Shown: positions 37,583 to 52,800 of the stretch, one piece after another | Layout of the letters: the number at the start of each line of letters is the position of its first letter | How positions within the stretch are numbered: position 1 is the stretch's first letter | Assembly (NCBI GenBank): GCA_022496185.1 | Contig: WTXG01000003.1 | Location: 558,001-622,000, forward strand | Source of the DNA: Multifurca ochricompacta | Lineage: Eukaryota; Basidiomycota; Agaricomycetes; Russulales; Russulaceae | Direction: 5' to 3' | DNA: 64,000 bases | Translations under genes and position numbers: made by a program | Notes under the pieces: generated by a model | Told to the model about the DNA's origin: nothing | The model's database searches: none | Seen by the model: only the letters and a program-made list of their open reading frames with translations

Positions 37583-40065
37583 TTATACAATCGGCTTGAT
37601 GTCGTGCACAAACACCGTTCTCGTGGCCTCCCCGTGCCATCCCCTGTTCCCACTAGCACTCATGAGGAACCGAGCACCCGGATCAGCAACTTAAATCGGC
37701 CATCACTCAAATCAGCGTCGTCCACGACGCAACCTTTAACTCACTCACGCATTTGCGAGACCATCCCTCCATGATGTCCGGGGATGATCTTAAATTGCAT
37801 TCGTCCTCTAGCCTCGCCCTCCCCGGCCTCCGCCGCATTCCACAACCGAATATTATCGCTACAGGCGCTAAAAAAAACAAAAAAACAACCATCAGTCGTC
37901 TGTATACAGAATGGGGATACCGATAGGCCGAAGCGAGGGCCAAGTGTAACCCAGTCGTCCTGGCCTGCGCCACCTGCATCGTCACAGATGCGCCACTTAC
38001 CAAGCGATGTGACGCCCGTCCGGGAAAGCAACCACACAACTGACAATACCAGAGCTGGGGGGATTCCTGAGCGTCTTGAGAAGACGCGGTACTTCCACAG
38101 GACCAGACCGTCCGAGTTGCCTCACATCCCACACGTCAACGGTGCCATTCCGTCTTCCAGCGTAGATCTGACCTCCGTTTGGAGACCAACAAGCCTAAGA
38201 AGCCAAATTTAGCGATAACACTAGACTCAACGGTTGTCACGAGCCGCTGAATCCATTTAGGATAAAATCGACGCCATACCGAGAGACACCACGGGGGTGT
38301 TTTTTCACTCATCCATAGCCGGCCCACTCCATAGCCAGCTCCAGAAGGGGCACGACAATCCCATAAAACAACTTGCCCGTCCATGGCTGCCGTCATGATT
38401 ATGTTGGAGGAGAATCCTGCGTAAGAAGGTGCATCCAAGATTGGAGGTGCGTTTTTCGGCGCTGGTGCCGGTATTGGTGGGGGCTTGGGACTTGGGACCG
38501 CAAGAGATGCTGGCAAAGGCGACGGTTCTGGTCCTACGGAAGGAGTAGACAGTAGCACGGGCGCTGTTGATGCCGTGTCAAGCGAATGGTCAGGTTCCCC
38601 TTCCGCATCAGGTTCATCACCAAATAGCGAGTCGGCCTCCGAATGCGCATCCGCATCCATTGGCAACTGGGATCGAGTTTCTGCTCGGTCATGTGAACTC
38701 TAACCACTGAAGTGAAGTGAAGCCACAAAGTGCGCCTACCCGTTGGCGCGTTTGCACTGTTAGAGGCATCGTCTACAGTGGCGGGCTGGGATGGCTGGCC
38801 CAGTTGCCCATGGTCAGTAGAAGCAGAAAGATTAAGTGTACTCTTGATCTGGCTAAATTGAGGAGGTATGTTGGGATAATCAGAGTTTAGTGGACGGACT
38901 GCGAGTGCAGCCAGTTGCGCACTATGGGCGACGAAGCGACGCGCTATCTGGCCTGTATCAAGGTCCCATTGCTGATATAGGAAGTCACTCATGATTTGAT
39001 AGATCTGGTAGTAAAAGTATGACGCACTAGGGCCTGGCCATCCCAGCCGGCGGAGAAGAAGCCTCGTTCGTCGTGCTGAAGTGCGAGCGCGGACACAGGG
39101 CCGCGGTGACCCTGCATGACATGAAACAAACGACCTGGTTCATGCCTAACGGTGAAAAGATTGATTTGACCTGCCTAGGTATCAGATGAATTACACATTG
39201 GACGTGTATGAGCAAGCAGGACTACCGACATTAGTCCCTGACAGACCCCATAAGGCATCGCCGTGCAAGGCCAGACTGTGGACGGGCGAACGTTCTACGT
39301 TCGCACCAGGCATGGGTGTTTCTGGGTTCTCCCACCACGATCTGACTTGACCAGATTTTAGGGTGCCCTCGACTACACCTGCATGGTGGCGCTGGGGGGC
39401 AGTCAAAAATATCTTCCCATTTACGGCGGAGAATATGTCATAGTCACGAATGTAACCATCTTCTGAGCCTGTGAGGAAGTGGGTCATGCACGGGGTAGCT
39501 GCAAGAGAATGAGTCGGCACTGGGTGAGGTAGTGCACAGATAGCCTCTACAGTATATGAACGAGGATATAGAACTGAGGGCCGCAACTGAGAACGACGTA
39601 TATGTGAAGGAGAAAGCGAGTGCGATCTTTGTGAGGGCGGTGTTGGATCTTTAGGAAACTCGTTGGAAAAGAACGTCTGTGATGTCTTAAGAAAGGCGTA
39701 CCGTCAGGTGGTCGCTGAAGCGTAGGCGGCGGCGACAGTCGGTTTACTGGAATCACTGTAGGTGACGGGGGTACGGGGGATTCGACAGTGTCTCCAGGAG
39801 CAACTGAGTCGAGGACAGCATCATCATCATCATCGTCGTCTTCTTCCTCATCTTCAGACTCCTCATCATGGGATTCCTTTTGAAAGTGCAATCAGTAACA
39901 CGGTGGGCGCTATGAAGATGATTTGGGAGGGCCAACTGGGTCTCCATCCGTGGCATCCTCCGCGCCCGCCTCTATAGCATCGAATATTTCTTGATCGATA
40001 TCTTCTTCCACGTCATTGTCGAATTCAGCATCGTCAATGTCCTCATCGCTGTCGCTACCAGGCAT
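37583..40065 (-). CDS. SPT8: SAGA complex WD40 subunit Spt8
   Basis: SAGA co-activator subunit that helps deliver TBP to promoters. The ATG at 40065 starts an acidic N-terminus (MPGSDSDEDIDDAEFDND; a second acidic block near 39840). The WD40 part is recognised from YTVEAICALPHPVPTHSLA, TGSEDGYIRDYDIFSAVNG, TAPQRHHAGVVEGTLKSG and WWENPETPMPGA. Further repeats follow to ARGRMQFKIIPGHHGGMVSQM. A final exon, easily missed, encodes ADPGARFLMSASGNRGWHG and ends HDIKPIV at 37583; it was joined through an intron GTGAGTGAG...TTTAAG. A Ser/Pro/Asp-rich insert lies at 38450-38660. The family assignment is strong. Confidence 0.9.
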
Positions 40066-40185
40066 TGTGGCGTAAGGCAAGAAACCAGAACTACATTCAA
40101 GTTTTTCAATTCAGCGTAAGTTAAAGACAAGCGCGGACACGGACCGAAACATAAACCGCCCCGCCCACTCTTCAATCAATCGCAA
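40066..40185. promoter_or_regulatory. 120-bp bidirectional promoter, SPT8 / SRP54
   Basis: The two start codons diverge across only 120 bp. No TATA element is obvious. Shared promoter is inferred from position. Confidence 0.55.
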
Positions 40186-42283
<2,098 letters not shown>

Positions 42284-42473
42284 ATTCCCTTACCAGTCTC
42301 GTTCGGTGCTCGTGCCGCAACACGCAGGCGCTACCGGGCCATCGTGTCGTAGGCAGGTCGAGGTAGGTACAAGTGCCCCTTGCCGCGTACTACGTACATG
42401 TGATTGTAGGACTCATTTGACCTATGACTGAGAGTGCATCACACCAAGACAACTCAATGCCCTGGTGTCACTG

Positions 42474-43291
42474 TCATTTCCCCGTGTGCTCATGTTTCCA
42501 TCGCTTCTTCTGCATCGACGCAGATGATTTATTCCCAAAAATGAAAGCGCTCGTGTGCTTGTCGGCCCCCGTTTTTGTAGAAATGAGCGTAGGGCCCGCG
42601 AATATGATCTGATGTATCACCAAGAAACTGGATCAGAGACGGATAGGTAGTGTAGGCGAAAAGCCACCTACAACCCAGAGACCCCATATTCCCACAAATC
42701 CTACACATATAAATAAAATGTAGCGAGACCCCCAGCGTTAGTGATATTATATGAGAGGAAGGCGCTCAAAAGAGAGAAAGATGTAACTGATACAAGAAGA
42801 GGATGACTCGGCGAGTCCTTATCACGTGCAGGGACGAGAACAATGGAAGGGACCTGAAGTGAATTTATTCAGTATTCGCACGGAGAGAAGGTCGTCCTCG
42901 AGTTAATAATCACATTGACCACGAGGCCCATGGCGGAAAATGCTAGGAGAAGGCCGAAATGTAACGTCAAGAAAGATTCCAGGGGCGTTAGGAGTTGTTG
43001 AGATTTTCCGATAGCAAAGAGTAGGGTTCGAGGGAAAAATATTAAAGCGCAGGACCAGGCCGACAAGCTAGATCATGGCCATCAGAATTTCCTGAAGAAT
43101 TTAAGATGCCAGCTCATCACAAACATTGCGGATGTAGCCCAAGTCCAAGAAGCGACAGCACTCTCCTTGAAATCCTCTCGATCCTCTCGATGAGATGGTG
43201 GCTGGAAGCCAACAGAAGCCAACGATGTATCCGGAAACTGTGACGATTGAGCCTTGTTAGTTAGATCGTCTAGTTCAATGTCTGAAGACAT
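42474..43291 (-). CDS. Small four-helix membrane protein, uncharacterised
   Basis: Predicted integral membrane protein of about 180-200 residues. The preferred ATG at 43291 gives [19 protein letters not shown], then a soluble acidic head with [11 protein letters not shown]. Spliced helices follow: [53 protein letters not shown], and [13 protein letters not shown]. The C-tail is basic ([19 protein letters not shown], then [11 protein letters not shown]) and stops at 42474. Introns at 43080-43120, 42850-42910, about 42690-42740 (junction unresolved) and about 42600-42665. The tail may be cytosolic by the positive-inside rule. I do not recognise the family; it resembles conserved unannotated fungal proteins of ER or mitochondrial membranes, which is inference only. 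Confidence 0.68.
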
Positions 43292-43526
43292 GGGAAAATG
43301 ATTAAAGAATTGACGCTGCCAGTCAAGTCCAAGGTCCAAGTTCACTGCAGTGCATTATGTAATGCTCAAGTCACACGACAAGAGTTCAGTCTTCGTCTTC
43401 ATCTTCAGTAGTAGTCATTACATGCGATAGATATAGTGTGAAAGTAATGAGACATGAGCACGGAGTACGGAAAAACAATGCAGTATATGACAATAGAAAG
43501 AAAGCTCCCACTGGCGACAGTTGTCC

Positions 43527-46500
43527 TTACCATCCCCCAGACGACCCTGCACCCCATCCGCCCTCGTTTTGAATCAATGCCGCTCGCTGATTTATCCCCC
43601 CGGATTGTCCAAATCCGGCGGAAGACGGGGCATTTCTCTGCCCAAACGGTGTTTGATATCCAGCAAGTGGCGTCTGTGCAAACCCGGTCATTGACGGTTG
43701 GGCTGGTGTCAAGCGTCCGGGTATGGTAGAGGGATGAGTACTTTGCCCGCCGTAAGGGTTAGGAGTGCGCCCAGGTTGGCGGACAGAGACGCGCCCTGGA
43801 GTTGCCATTCCCGACGATAAAGCCGGTGTGCGACCTGGGGTACGTGCAACATAAGGTGTCTTTCCACTGGCACCACTCCCCAGATTCTGAGAATCGTGAA
43901 TCTGACGGAGTTTGAAAGCGTCGCAAAGTTCAGGAACGCCAGTCGCAGGAGTATCGAAGAGGTAGAAGGCCTCGGGCGCGACACGGACAGGCTGGGTTGA
44001 AAAAAGTTAGGTAGCGCACGTAATCGATGGCAAATAAACAGAACAGACCCAAGTTTGAACCGTCGAGCTCTTGTTAGCCAAGAAGCAGAGGTTGAAGTGG
44101 CCTGGGCGTTTCCGGTTGAGGGTGAACCCGTATGCACTCTTTGATGGGTTGGCAGCGACAAAGTTCTTCAAGAAGAGGTCTGATAGATCAAGTGATGAGA
44201 CAGGTATCACGGTGGTAGAAAGAAAATACCGACGAAGTTCATCCTCTGGACCCGGTTTAAATTTTTCGAATGCCATAAGCTCTTCGACCCGACGTGCTAA
44301 GGCTTGAACATGGTTGACAATCAGCTCATCTAAGTCCGAGAACTCGTATTTGCCATCAACAACAAGCTGTCCTCCAATATTTTGCCCGGTCGGGTCGGCG
44401 TTCGGTTCAACGACATCTATGATTAAGGTAAGAGACGAAAATACTAAGCATGAGAGTGACACTGTAGGCCTCAGCTTACCGATGTGTTGGTAGAGCTTGT
44501 CGTCTACCTTCCATGTTACTGCGAGGTGGTCCATGCCTTTGGATGACGGCCTGATTACAACGTCACCTCGCTCTTGGTGGTCGAGGAACGCCTCTGCTCG
44601 CTGAGAATTTAAATTATGGAAGTTTGGGTGTTTGATGACGCGGCGGGACTTATCAACTTCCGCGCGCTTCTTCCTCTCCTGCAACTCTCTATCCCGTTCC
44701 CATCTTGAATAGTTCCAGCATTCGTCATGTTTCACCCGGCGGAACTGACTGTCTCCCCCCTGCACATCAGAGGGTCTGGAGGAGAGCTCTACGAAGATGC
44801 CGTCATGGGCCAAATCGAGCTTGACGGCAACGATCACCCCAGGTATCGTCTGGCCCTTCTTCACTACGCTGTCCACGCGTGTGAAATCATGATCCGCGAG
44901 GTAGGAAGCATTAATGACACCCTCGAGGCCCGAGTCAAGGCGTACACCAACAACATTCTGCCTCGTCCAGAGAACTAGAACGGAGACAATAAGACCCACT
45001 CGTAGGGTGCGCTCCGTTTCACCTGAAAGCATGGTGACGACTTCCCAGTCAGCGGGCCTTGGCAGGGGGCGTCGATTGTCGCCAAACGGCTTGATTAACT
45101 CAGAGCGGATCAAATTTAGCGTGTGGCGCTTGCGATCCCCTCCGGAATCCATGAGGCTGACGGCAAACTCATCAAGGTTGAGTTCGTCCAGCTTCTTGAC
45201 GCTGTCATCATCTTCCATGATAAGCGACACGACATGCGAAGGATGTTCTCCATGTATGTCTTCTTCATCGAGTTCCAGTGCATCTGTGGCCATCTTCCGT
45301 GCCAGGTCGTAGTCTTCCGGGTGAATACGTGTGTTGTCCAGGGGATCTTGTATATCAGAATCCTCGCTATTCCTTGTTTTAGTTGATTTGGAAAAGGACT
45401 CCTGCGGGATACGGAGGAAGCCTGCTGCGTTCAGGAAAATCTTCGTCGTAAATAACGACGCCTTTACAAACTGATCGCGATTCGAAAGGTTTCCCCCCTA
45501 GAGAGGTGTTAGTGAGTAGCTCAAGAATATAGAGTTATGAATGAATTGACCAGCGACCCAATTTTCTTGACAAGGGCTTGGGCCTTCCTGGGGCCAAGAC
45601 CGCAGACGTAGGGAAGAAGGTTCTGATAATAAGGGTCGGTTACGGCACGATTAATGTCGACCCCAATACGGTTGACGCAGTCCACCAACACCCGTTCCAG
45701 CGCCATTAAAAGCTTCTCTGTGGGGACCAGATGCTGGTATTCCTCTTCAAAGGTGATCGCAGTAATGTCTGAGCCAAGCGCAGCGTATTCGTTCAGTGGA
45801 TTCTGTAAGTAGCGAGCGAGGCCAATGCAATACTTGATGATAGAAGAGAATGGGGCAAATTCATCGGCCACACGGTTGCTGTGTTGGTACTTGCGCGCGA
45901 TCTCGTCAAAGACGTACGTGATGGCGATACGAGAGAACTCTTGGGCGTCTCCTGGATTAATAAAATTGCCATCCTCAGTCAACGTCTGGTGCAGAGTTTC
46001 CTTGATTTGCGAGGATAACTTGGTGGTAGCCACCGAAAAGCCACCAACAGCAATCACATCGGGTTTACGGCGTCGGACGAAGTCCCTAAATTCGTCCCGG
46101 TATTCAGGATCGTTGAGGTTGTCGATCCTAGTGTGTTCGCGGAGGCGACCAGCCTCATCCAAAAAGGCCAGCGTGATATGATCCTTCTGGGGGTCACCTT
46201 TTCCCCAAGATACGGCCAAAACAGCGGGCGTTTCTCCGGGTTGAAGGTCGTCTACCTTGAAAGGCGCGACGTCTATCCTCTGAGTATCCTCAGTTAGAGG
46301 TACTCTGATTACAGTGGGTGAACCTACCTCACGCAGCGATTCGCCACACCGCCGGGCCAGTAGATCTTCAACCTCCTCCCGCAGCCATTCACGGGTCCAT
46401 TTAGCCCCATGAGGTGCAAGATGTTGATCAATGGTCTCAGCAATGACCCTTCTTCTCTCGGCGTTCCAAGCGTTGACCGTGTCACTGAAACTATCGGAAA

Positions 46501-48761
46501 TAAATGCCGCACACAGTTCGTTCTCAAAGTCATTTTTTTCGTCATCTGACATAGTAATTGAGACGGTCACGAAATGATTTGCTTCGGCTGCGAGAATGTT
46601 CAGGAATTGATGGGTTGAGCGAAGATCCTCCACTGGTTTATTAAGAAGATATTTGAATGCCTACTGGGGAATGAGTACTTGAAACACTATTGATAAGTGG
46701 AGACGCACGAAGTAGGGGTGGTGCTCGTCAATTTTGTTCAAGCCTCTCTCGGTGGGTTGAACGGAGACCCGTGCAAAACCCTTGAACTTTTGCCGAATCA
46801 CTTGGCGTAAAAGAGGGTCTTTGCCTAATTCCGTTGCGATGATCATACGGGCACGGCGGAGGAGCTCCGAGACGGGCAGAACCTTGGCAGGATCAGGATC
46901 CACAAATTGTTCTGCATACGATTCTGGAGGCAAGTCTTGATCATCCACCCAGTAAGACTTCGTTCCCGAAACGAAGTTCATGACAATTTCGTGTGGCTTG
47001 ATGCCAAAGCCCTTGACAGAACGTTAGTCTGGAAAGAGCTTAGGAAATGTGGCGATACCTCAGCGAGTTTCGAGACCACACTATGCTTCGCGAGCTCGTA
47101 TGTAGAGATGCGACTAGGCAACTTTTTCCTCCTAATGGCCATTGTTTGATCTTCATCGTCATGAAAGCGTAACTCGAAGTTGTCCCGATTCTTGCTAGAA
47201 TTTTTGTTTTTCAGCCCAAGCCATTCAGTGGCATCCGAGACCATTTCGACGCTGTCGATTTTCCGTCTGATTTCCATCTCGTAATACTCATCCGTGACGC
47301 CCAGACGCGTGTAGTAGGTTTCAAGAACTCTTCTTCGCTCAAGGAGGGAACGGTACTTCTGACCGAGGTCAAATACACGCCAAAGTTCGCCCAGTGACAA
47401 CAATTCCACGCGAGTTCGGATGTCTTGAGCGTTAAAATACGAAACATAGTCACGCTTGTGCACCCAGATGTACGGGACCTCAAATTCCCGAATAAACAGG
47501 CACCTGAGGGAGAATGTGATTGCGGCAACAAGCTCTTCAAGAAGGTGGAAGTATTGCCCATCTTGGCGGAAGTAGTCCCGTTCCTTACGCTCTGATAAGC
47601 GAGTCAAGACCCAAGTTGAGGCATCATCCAGGTCGGCTGGGACCAAGGGCACAAGCGTAGACAGACCCGATGACTGAGAGAGTGTCGATGCAGCGAGTTG
47701 GAGACGCTCTGGAGTGTCTTGGTAACGAATCAAATCATCATCCTCCGTAAGTAACCTATCGCGTATTTCGGATGGCTCGAAGACCTGATCATTTCGTGAG
47801 AGCAGGGCATTAAGAAACAAATTACGCCTTACATCTTGGAAATTCGTGTCAGCTTTAGCGGGTGCTTCGTGGTCATTGTCATCATCTTCAACTAAGGCCC
47901 ACTCGTAGTCACGGCCGTCACCAAAGACCTCATAAATCTCGTCCCAGGCACTGAGAATCATCAGTACTTAATGAATGCAGTAGATGCCCTGATACCCACC
48001 TTGCGTCAATGCCGGTCAGCTCTGGGTGAGAACCAAGAGCCTTTCGTCGCTCCTTCTCCAATCGCCGGCGTTCTCTCCTCCTCTCCTCTCTTTCTTCTTC
48101 GTCCATGTCACCATGACCTTCCTCTTCATCGTCGTAGTCAATAAAATTGTCCATGTCGTCCATGTCTTCCTCCTCCTCACGCCCTCCAGCACCCTTATCA
48201 TCGTCCCAGATGTGAGAGATATCATTTGTCCGTGACGCAGTTGGCCCCCCCATATCAAGATCGTCTTCAGAAGATTCGACCACAGACTTGCGCCTAGATG
48301 TAGAAGCAACAGGTGGAGAACCAGAATCGCGACCACGCCTTAAGCGAGTCAATTTGTTCTTGCTACGCGCAAAAGTCTCTCCAGTATTCTCCTCAAGAAG
48401 TTCGAGGTCATCATCTTCTAGAACCTCATCTTCATCTAGGGCTTATAGGTAAGGGAGCTCATGTCAGGTTTTCAACCCAAAGAGAAGAAGTGGTGTGGGT
48501 TACCTCGTCGATGGTGATGTTTTTTACGCCTTTTACGCCTGCGCCTCCTCTCGTCTTCGTCATCTCTACTCTCTTCTTCCTCCTCATCCTCGTCTACTAT
48601 AAGCCCTCCCTGATTCGACGTGCCTCTTCTTCATCCTCTTCAAGTTCTTCAGAACTGTCTGCGGAAAGGGCGTCATCTGGTCCTTGTTGTTCATCTTCGT
48701 CTGCATCTACAAGCATAGTGTGTAATTCTTGGGACTCGAGCTCGGCGGGAGGTGAGGACAT
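43527..48761 (-). CDS. SPT6: Transcription elongation factor and histone chaperone Spt6
   Basis: Travels with RNA polymerase II and reassembles nucleosomes behind it. The ATG at 48761 (MSSPPAELESQELH) starts a very acidic N-terminal region to about 47950. The helix-turn-helix and YqgF-like core follow (47000-46000, including PDVIAVGGFSVATTKL). The HhH motif is GLGPRKAQALVKKIGSL (45560-45610). The S1 domain contains ASYLADHDFTRVDSVVKKG (about 44850), and the tandem SH2 domain VVIRPSSKGMDHLAVTWK (44500-44580). The tail is Gly/Pro/Gln-rich with GGWGAGSSGGW and stops at 43527. A GT directly follows the last Trp, so one more tiny exon is conceivable. About ten introns. Complete. Confidence 0.94.
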
Positions 48762-48934
48762 AATGCGGTGGGTGAGATTAACGGTGGACGGAGGAGCCTT
48801 GTGCCAGAATTGAGTCGAGTCGAGCGAGCGGGTTGTTTCATTTTCATTTTCATTTTCATTTGCCACGTGCACGTGCTGATATTTGGTTAGTCAGCAACCT
48901 CTCTCCCTCTCACACACTCACACTTGGTTTGGTA
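48762..48934. promoter_or_regulatory. SPT6 / RLP24 divergent promoter with paired E-boxes and CATTTT repeat
   Basis: 173 bp between divergent starts. At 48864-48875 two CACGTG E-boxes stand head to tail, together a 12-bp palindrome that bHLH factors such as Cbf1 would fit. Next to it, 48836-48860 carries four CATTTT units. Which gene the E-boxes serve is not known. Confidence 0.6.
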
Positions 48935-49748
48935 ATGAGAATCGAAAAGTGCTATTTCTGCTCTAAGAGCGTGTATCCAGGCCATGGTAAGATATCTTAT
49001 TGTATAGATATTTATTCAAGTATTCATCGTGATTATATAGGTACTGCCTTTGTTAGAAACGATGCCAAGGTCTTTCGTTTCTGCACTTCAAAGTGTGTTT
49101 GTTACACCTTCTTTGCGTTGCGACTAACAAATTCTTCCTCACAATCTTACTTGGTTCACAGATGTCACAAGAACTTCAAGTGAGAAAATACTTTACTTGT
49201 TGTCCGATCACGATTTCTTACATCTATGTCAGGATGAAACGAAACCCTCGCAAAGTGAGGTGGACCAAGGCCTTCAGAAAGGCCGCTGGGAAAGAGATGG
49301 TTATTGTGCGTTCCTGATTTTCTCGTCCGTCTCCATTCCTAACGTACGTACATGGTCTGATTTTAGGATAAGACCATCGATTTCGAGAAACGCAGAAATG
49401 TCCCCGTCCGCTATGATCGAGACCTCATGCACACCACCCTCCAAGCAATGAGGCGAGTTGCCGAGGTCAAGAGGCGGAGGGAGCACGCATTCTGGAGGAA
49501 TAGGTATGTTTACGAAGGTATCGCCCATAACGACAAGGTTGAACATTGTCTAGGATGGCCGCAAGTCGGGAGAAACTCAAAGCTCATCGGAAGAAACTAT
49601 TGGAACATCGAAGCCCGTGCGCCTATTGGAGCCAATACATGATACATTATCATCGGAGAAAATTAAAACAAAACTCAAGAAAGTTGAGAAGCCCAGGAGT
49701 GCTCTTGTCGCTGGCGAAGGACGATCTATGGGCATGGAGATCGATTAG
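48935..49748 (+). CDS. RLP24: 60S ribosome biogenesis protein Rlp24 (apparent -1 frame break near 3' end)
   Basis: L24-like placeholder on pre-60S particles, exchanged for ribosomal protein L24 in the cytoplasm after Drg1 ATPase action. The exons join cleanly: [32 protein letters not shown] with zinc-type Cys pairs, [53 protein letters not shown], then [15 protein letters not shown]. After this last motif the frame should switch: [27 protein letters not shown] and GRSMGMEID at the TAG (49748) are in another frame, with no GT-AG intron between. One base appears to be missing around 49594-49600 (AAGAAACT). Probably a sequence error in an otherwise normal essential gene. Confidence 0.9.
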
Positions 49749-49885
49749 TCTTGCCACTACGAAATACCGCTGTCCTTCTCACTTGTGTATGTATGGACAA
49801 GTTTTCAGCGTTATGATACGCGTACACAAACGGAGACCAACAAAAAACATGGACTTGTGAGTTTATGAAGAAAGCTTTACTCGAA

Positions 49886-52800
49886 CTATCGATGCTTGTA
49901 CTTTGCAGCATTCTCGTGGCGAATCTCTGGGTCCATGGAGTTATGGAGCCCAGTAGGGTTTTGCTGACTGCCTCACTGGCTCCAATCATGGGCCTTAAAA
50001 CAGCAATTGGTACTGCTCGAATAACGGCACGAACGGGACCCTATATGGTGATCAGTGGGACGCAAATAGAAACAGGAACTCTAAAACATGCCTCGCCTGA
50101 ACGTTCGAACACCTCCATAGGGACAGCAAGAATTGTCTGGGCCGCGGAGCTAAGGTTCCGCCTTATGCTCGTATACGCCGATTGTATGCCCTCCCGGATG
50201 TCAACTGGCTGTTCGGCGTACTTGCTGATTGGATCCGTGGGTTCTTCACGCAAACTCCAGTCATGAGGGCCCGCCTCGGTACCATCTTCGAATGGATGCG
50301 AGACCGCTTCAGCAAGAACGGGCTCGTTGAATTTGCTCCCTAATACGTTCTCTGCCTGTTCCAAGATGACCTGTGTTCCAGTTGCTAGTTGTGCACCCAG
50401 TTTGACGGCTTCCATTGCAGTAGACCTAACGAAAGCTTTCGTCCCCTTTTGCAACCCACGCACCACGCGACCGTCCTTCCTATATTGAGCGATCGGCAGC
50501 AGCACTAGATCTGCAACACCTGAACCAACGTTCACAACCGAACGGATGGGAGAGACACCCGAGATCACATCAGCAAGTTGAGTGGCTTTGACATCAGGCG
50601 TCCACAAGTCATTGAGCATGTCAAAGAATCTCGGCCATCCAACAACCTGCGGTTAAGTTAGACCAGCCTCTGGAGTGGATTGAAAGTTGTTTACCCCAAA
50701 AACAGTAAGATGTCTCAATGTCATTTCAGCGCCGTCAAAATGGAAGAAGTTCATTAGTTCGATGGTTCTCCCCTCCCGCAAGGCCCGGTAGTCCACCCTT
50801 CTTGGTTTATAATCTAGTTTCAATGCTACCGGATAAACTTCCGCTCGTTCTACGATCCAAATCCAGGATGTCAAAATGATAATGGCAATCAACAAATCGG
50901 GCTCACGAAGGTATGTTTCATTTCGGGGTTCTGGGTCCGACGAAATGTTGGGACTCTGGAAGTTGAAAAACTTCTTGAGAAAGTCCAATGCATCTTGGTC
51001 AACATGAAGGCGAAGCGGCAGAATCTTAACCTAGAGAAATTACCCGCTTACAAAGCTTTATGGACACATTCGATGAACTTACACGCAACCTAGTCTCTTC
51101 GGAAGTATTTCCTGGAACGGGATGAACGCCACATAACTCTATGCGAACCATATTGGACCCCGTCTCTCGGATGTTGCCGCGCGAATCAGAACGGAGTGCT
51201 GTAAGGAACTTTCTCCAAGTAGATGTCTTCACGTGGTCCAGAATCTCGAGGTCTTTGACTGTAGCGAAGGTCCGAGATACGAATTCGTCGTTTGGAAAAA
51301 ATTTGACGGCCTCGGCAAAGAAACCAGACAAGTGAATTTCAATGCTTGGGCCGCGCGACCTTGTCAGACGTCGACCATGTAGTCGCAGAGGTGGGACACC
51401 GACCCTCCCACCTGACGTGGGCCGCAGAGATTGCCATGAACTGACACTGGCTGCATCATTATCCTCCATCAGCTGCTCGTCTATAGCTGCGATTAATGCA
51501 TCCGGCTCCATTTCATCCGCATCCTGGTCGAGGCCAACGTGAATAGAGTTGAAGAGGACAGTGTTTGTCGGGTCAATGCTGGGGTCATATGCTTGACCAC
51601 TGGCAACAAGTTGCTTGATCCGAGTGAGCCGTCGTTTCATTTTCTTTACTTCTTCTTCGATGGCTTTCCGGGTGGTGACCCAGTCATACCCCTCATAAAG
51701 GAACAACGTGATGTCACCCTCACGTATGATGACACGATCCAGGACTTCTGCCAGCCTAGAGAATGATTACCATCTTAGGAATGAATGATGAATTCCTAAT
51801 AACACCCACTGAGGACTGGCTTGGGCCAATGCGGGCAATGTGTTAAAGAAGTTTTCAACACCCTGCAGCCCCTTTGAATCAAGAATTTTGATAGTCTCGC
51901 CGCCCACACTGGAAATGACGTTGTTGTCAGAGGAATAAGATGGAAAATGTGCACCGCCCATTGGTTCAGTCTGGCTTGGGTCATCCATCTCCAGGTCATC
52001 ATCACTGAGCTCGCGAAGGCCTGCAGCGGCTCCAAACGAGACATCCAGATAGTCGGGGTTGCAGGGAAGGTCATCGTTGATCATATCTGGTGCTGCACCC
52101 ACCTCTGGGACACTTTGAAACGCATGCTGATCGATCGAGTCTGGACCAGGTATGTCGTAAGACAGAAACATGAAACAATCAGATCTTACATGTAAGTTCG
52201 TCCGAAGCGGTTTCTTGAGGGGATACGATTGTTGGTTGCTTTGTCTTGGACTCGGATGGGGTATTCCTAGTTGGGAAGTAAACGCCCTATATGACTTGCG
52301 CGACTAAAACCGGCACATACGATCGATCAGGTTGTACCTCGAATGCTGTTCCAAAATCACCAAAGTACAACCCCAGGGCGGACCCTGTGTCAGCACAAAG
52401 GTGAATGCGAACGGTGATATGGTCAATGGAAGCCTGAAAATTATGTTGAAAGGATGGAATGGAAAATGAACAAGCGACGAACCTCAGACTGAACAGGTAA
52501 AGTGTTCGACCGCCTAAGCGCAAGTGCAAAATCAGAAATTTCACCGATGAGGGCGTATCCCAGTCTCTTCAAGAAATTGAGCAGCGACATGAGCCGAGTA
52601 ACTAAAGACATGCCTTCCAGTAAGGTACTCCTTGAGCGTCGAACGCACTTCGGTTGCCTGCGTCTTGTACGGCTTCGAGGTAATTATTGATGAATAATGC
52701 TGTCAGGGCGTGCCCAGCTGTGCGCAATCGCATCTCTGGCGAGTCTCCGACTACCTCTGTGCTCAGGTCAAGGTCTCCAAGGTGAAGAACCAAAGCTCCC

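Noticed and set aside
37414..37659. Minus-strand frame starting MLVGTGDG
   Set aside because: It overlaps the last SPT8 exon in another frame and has no family features; the spliced SPT8 end explains the first part.
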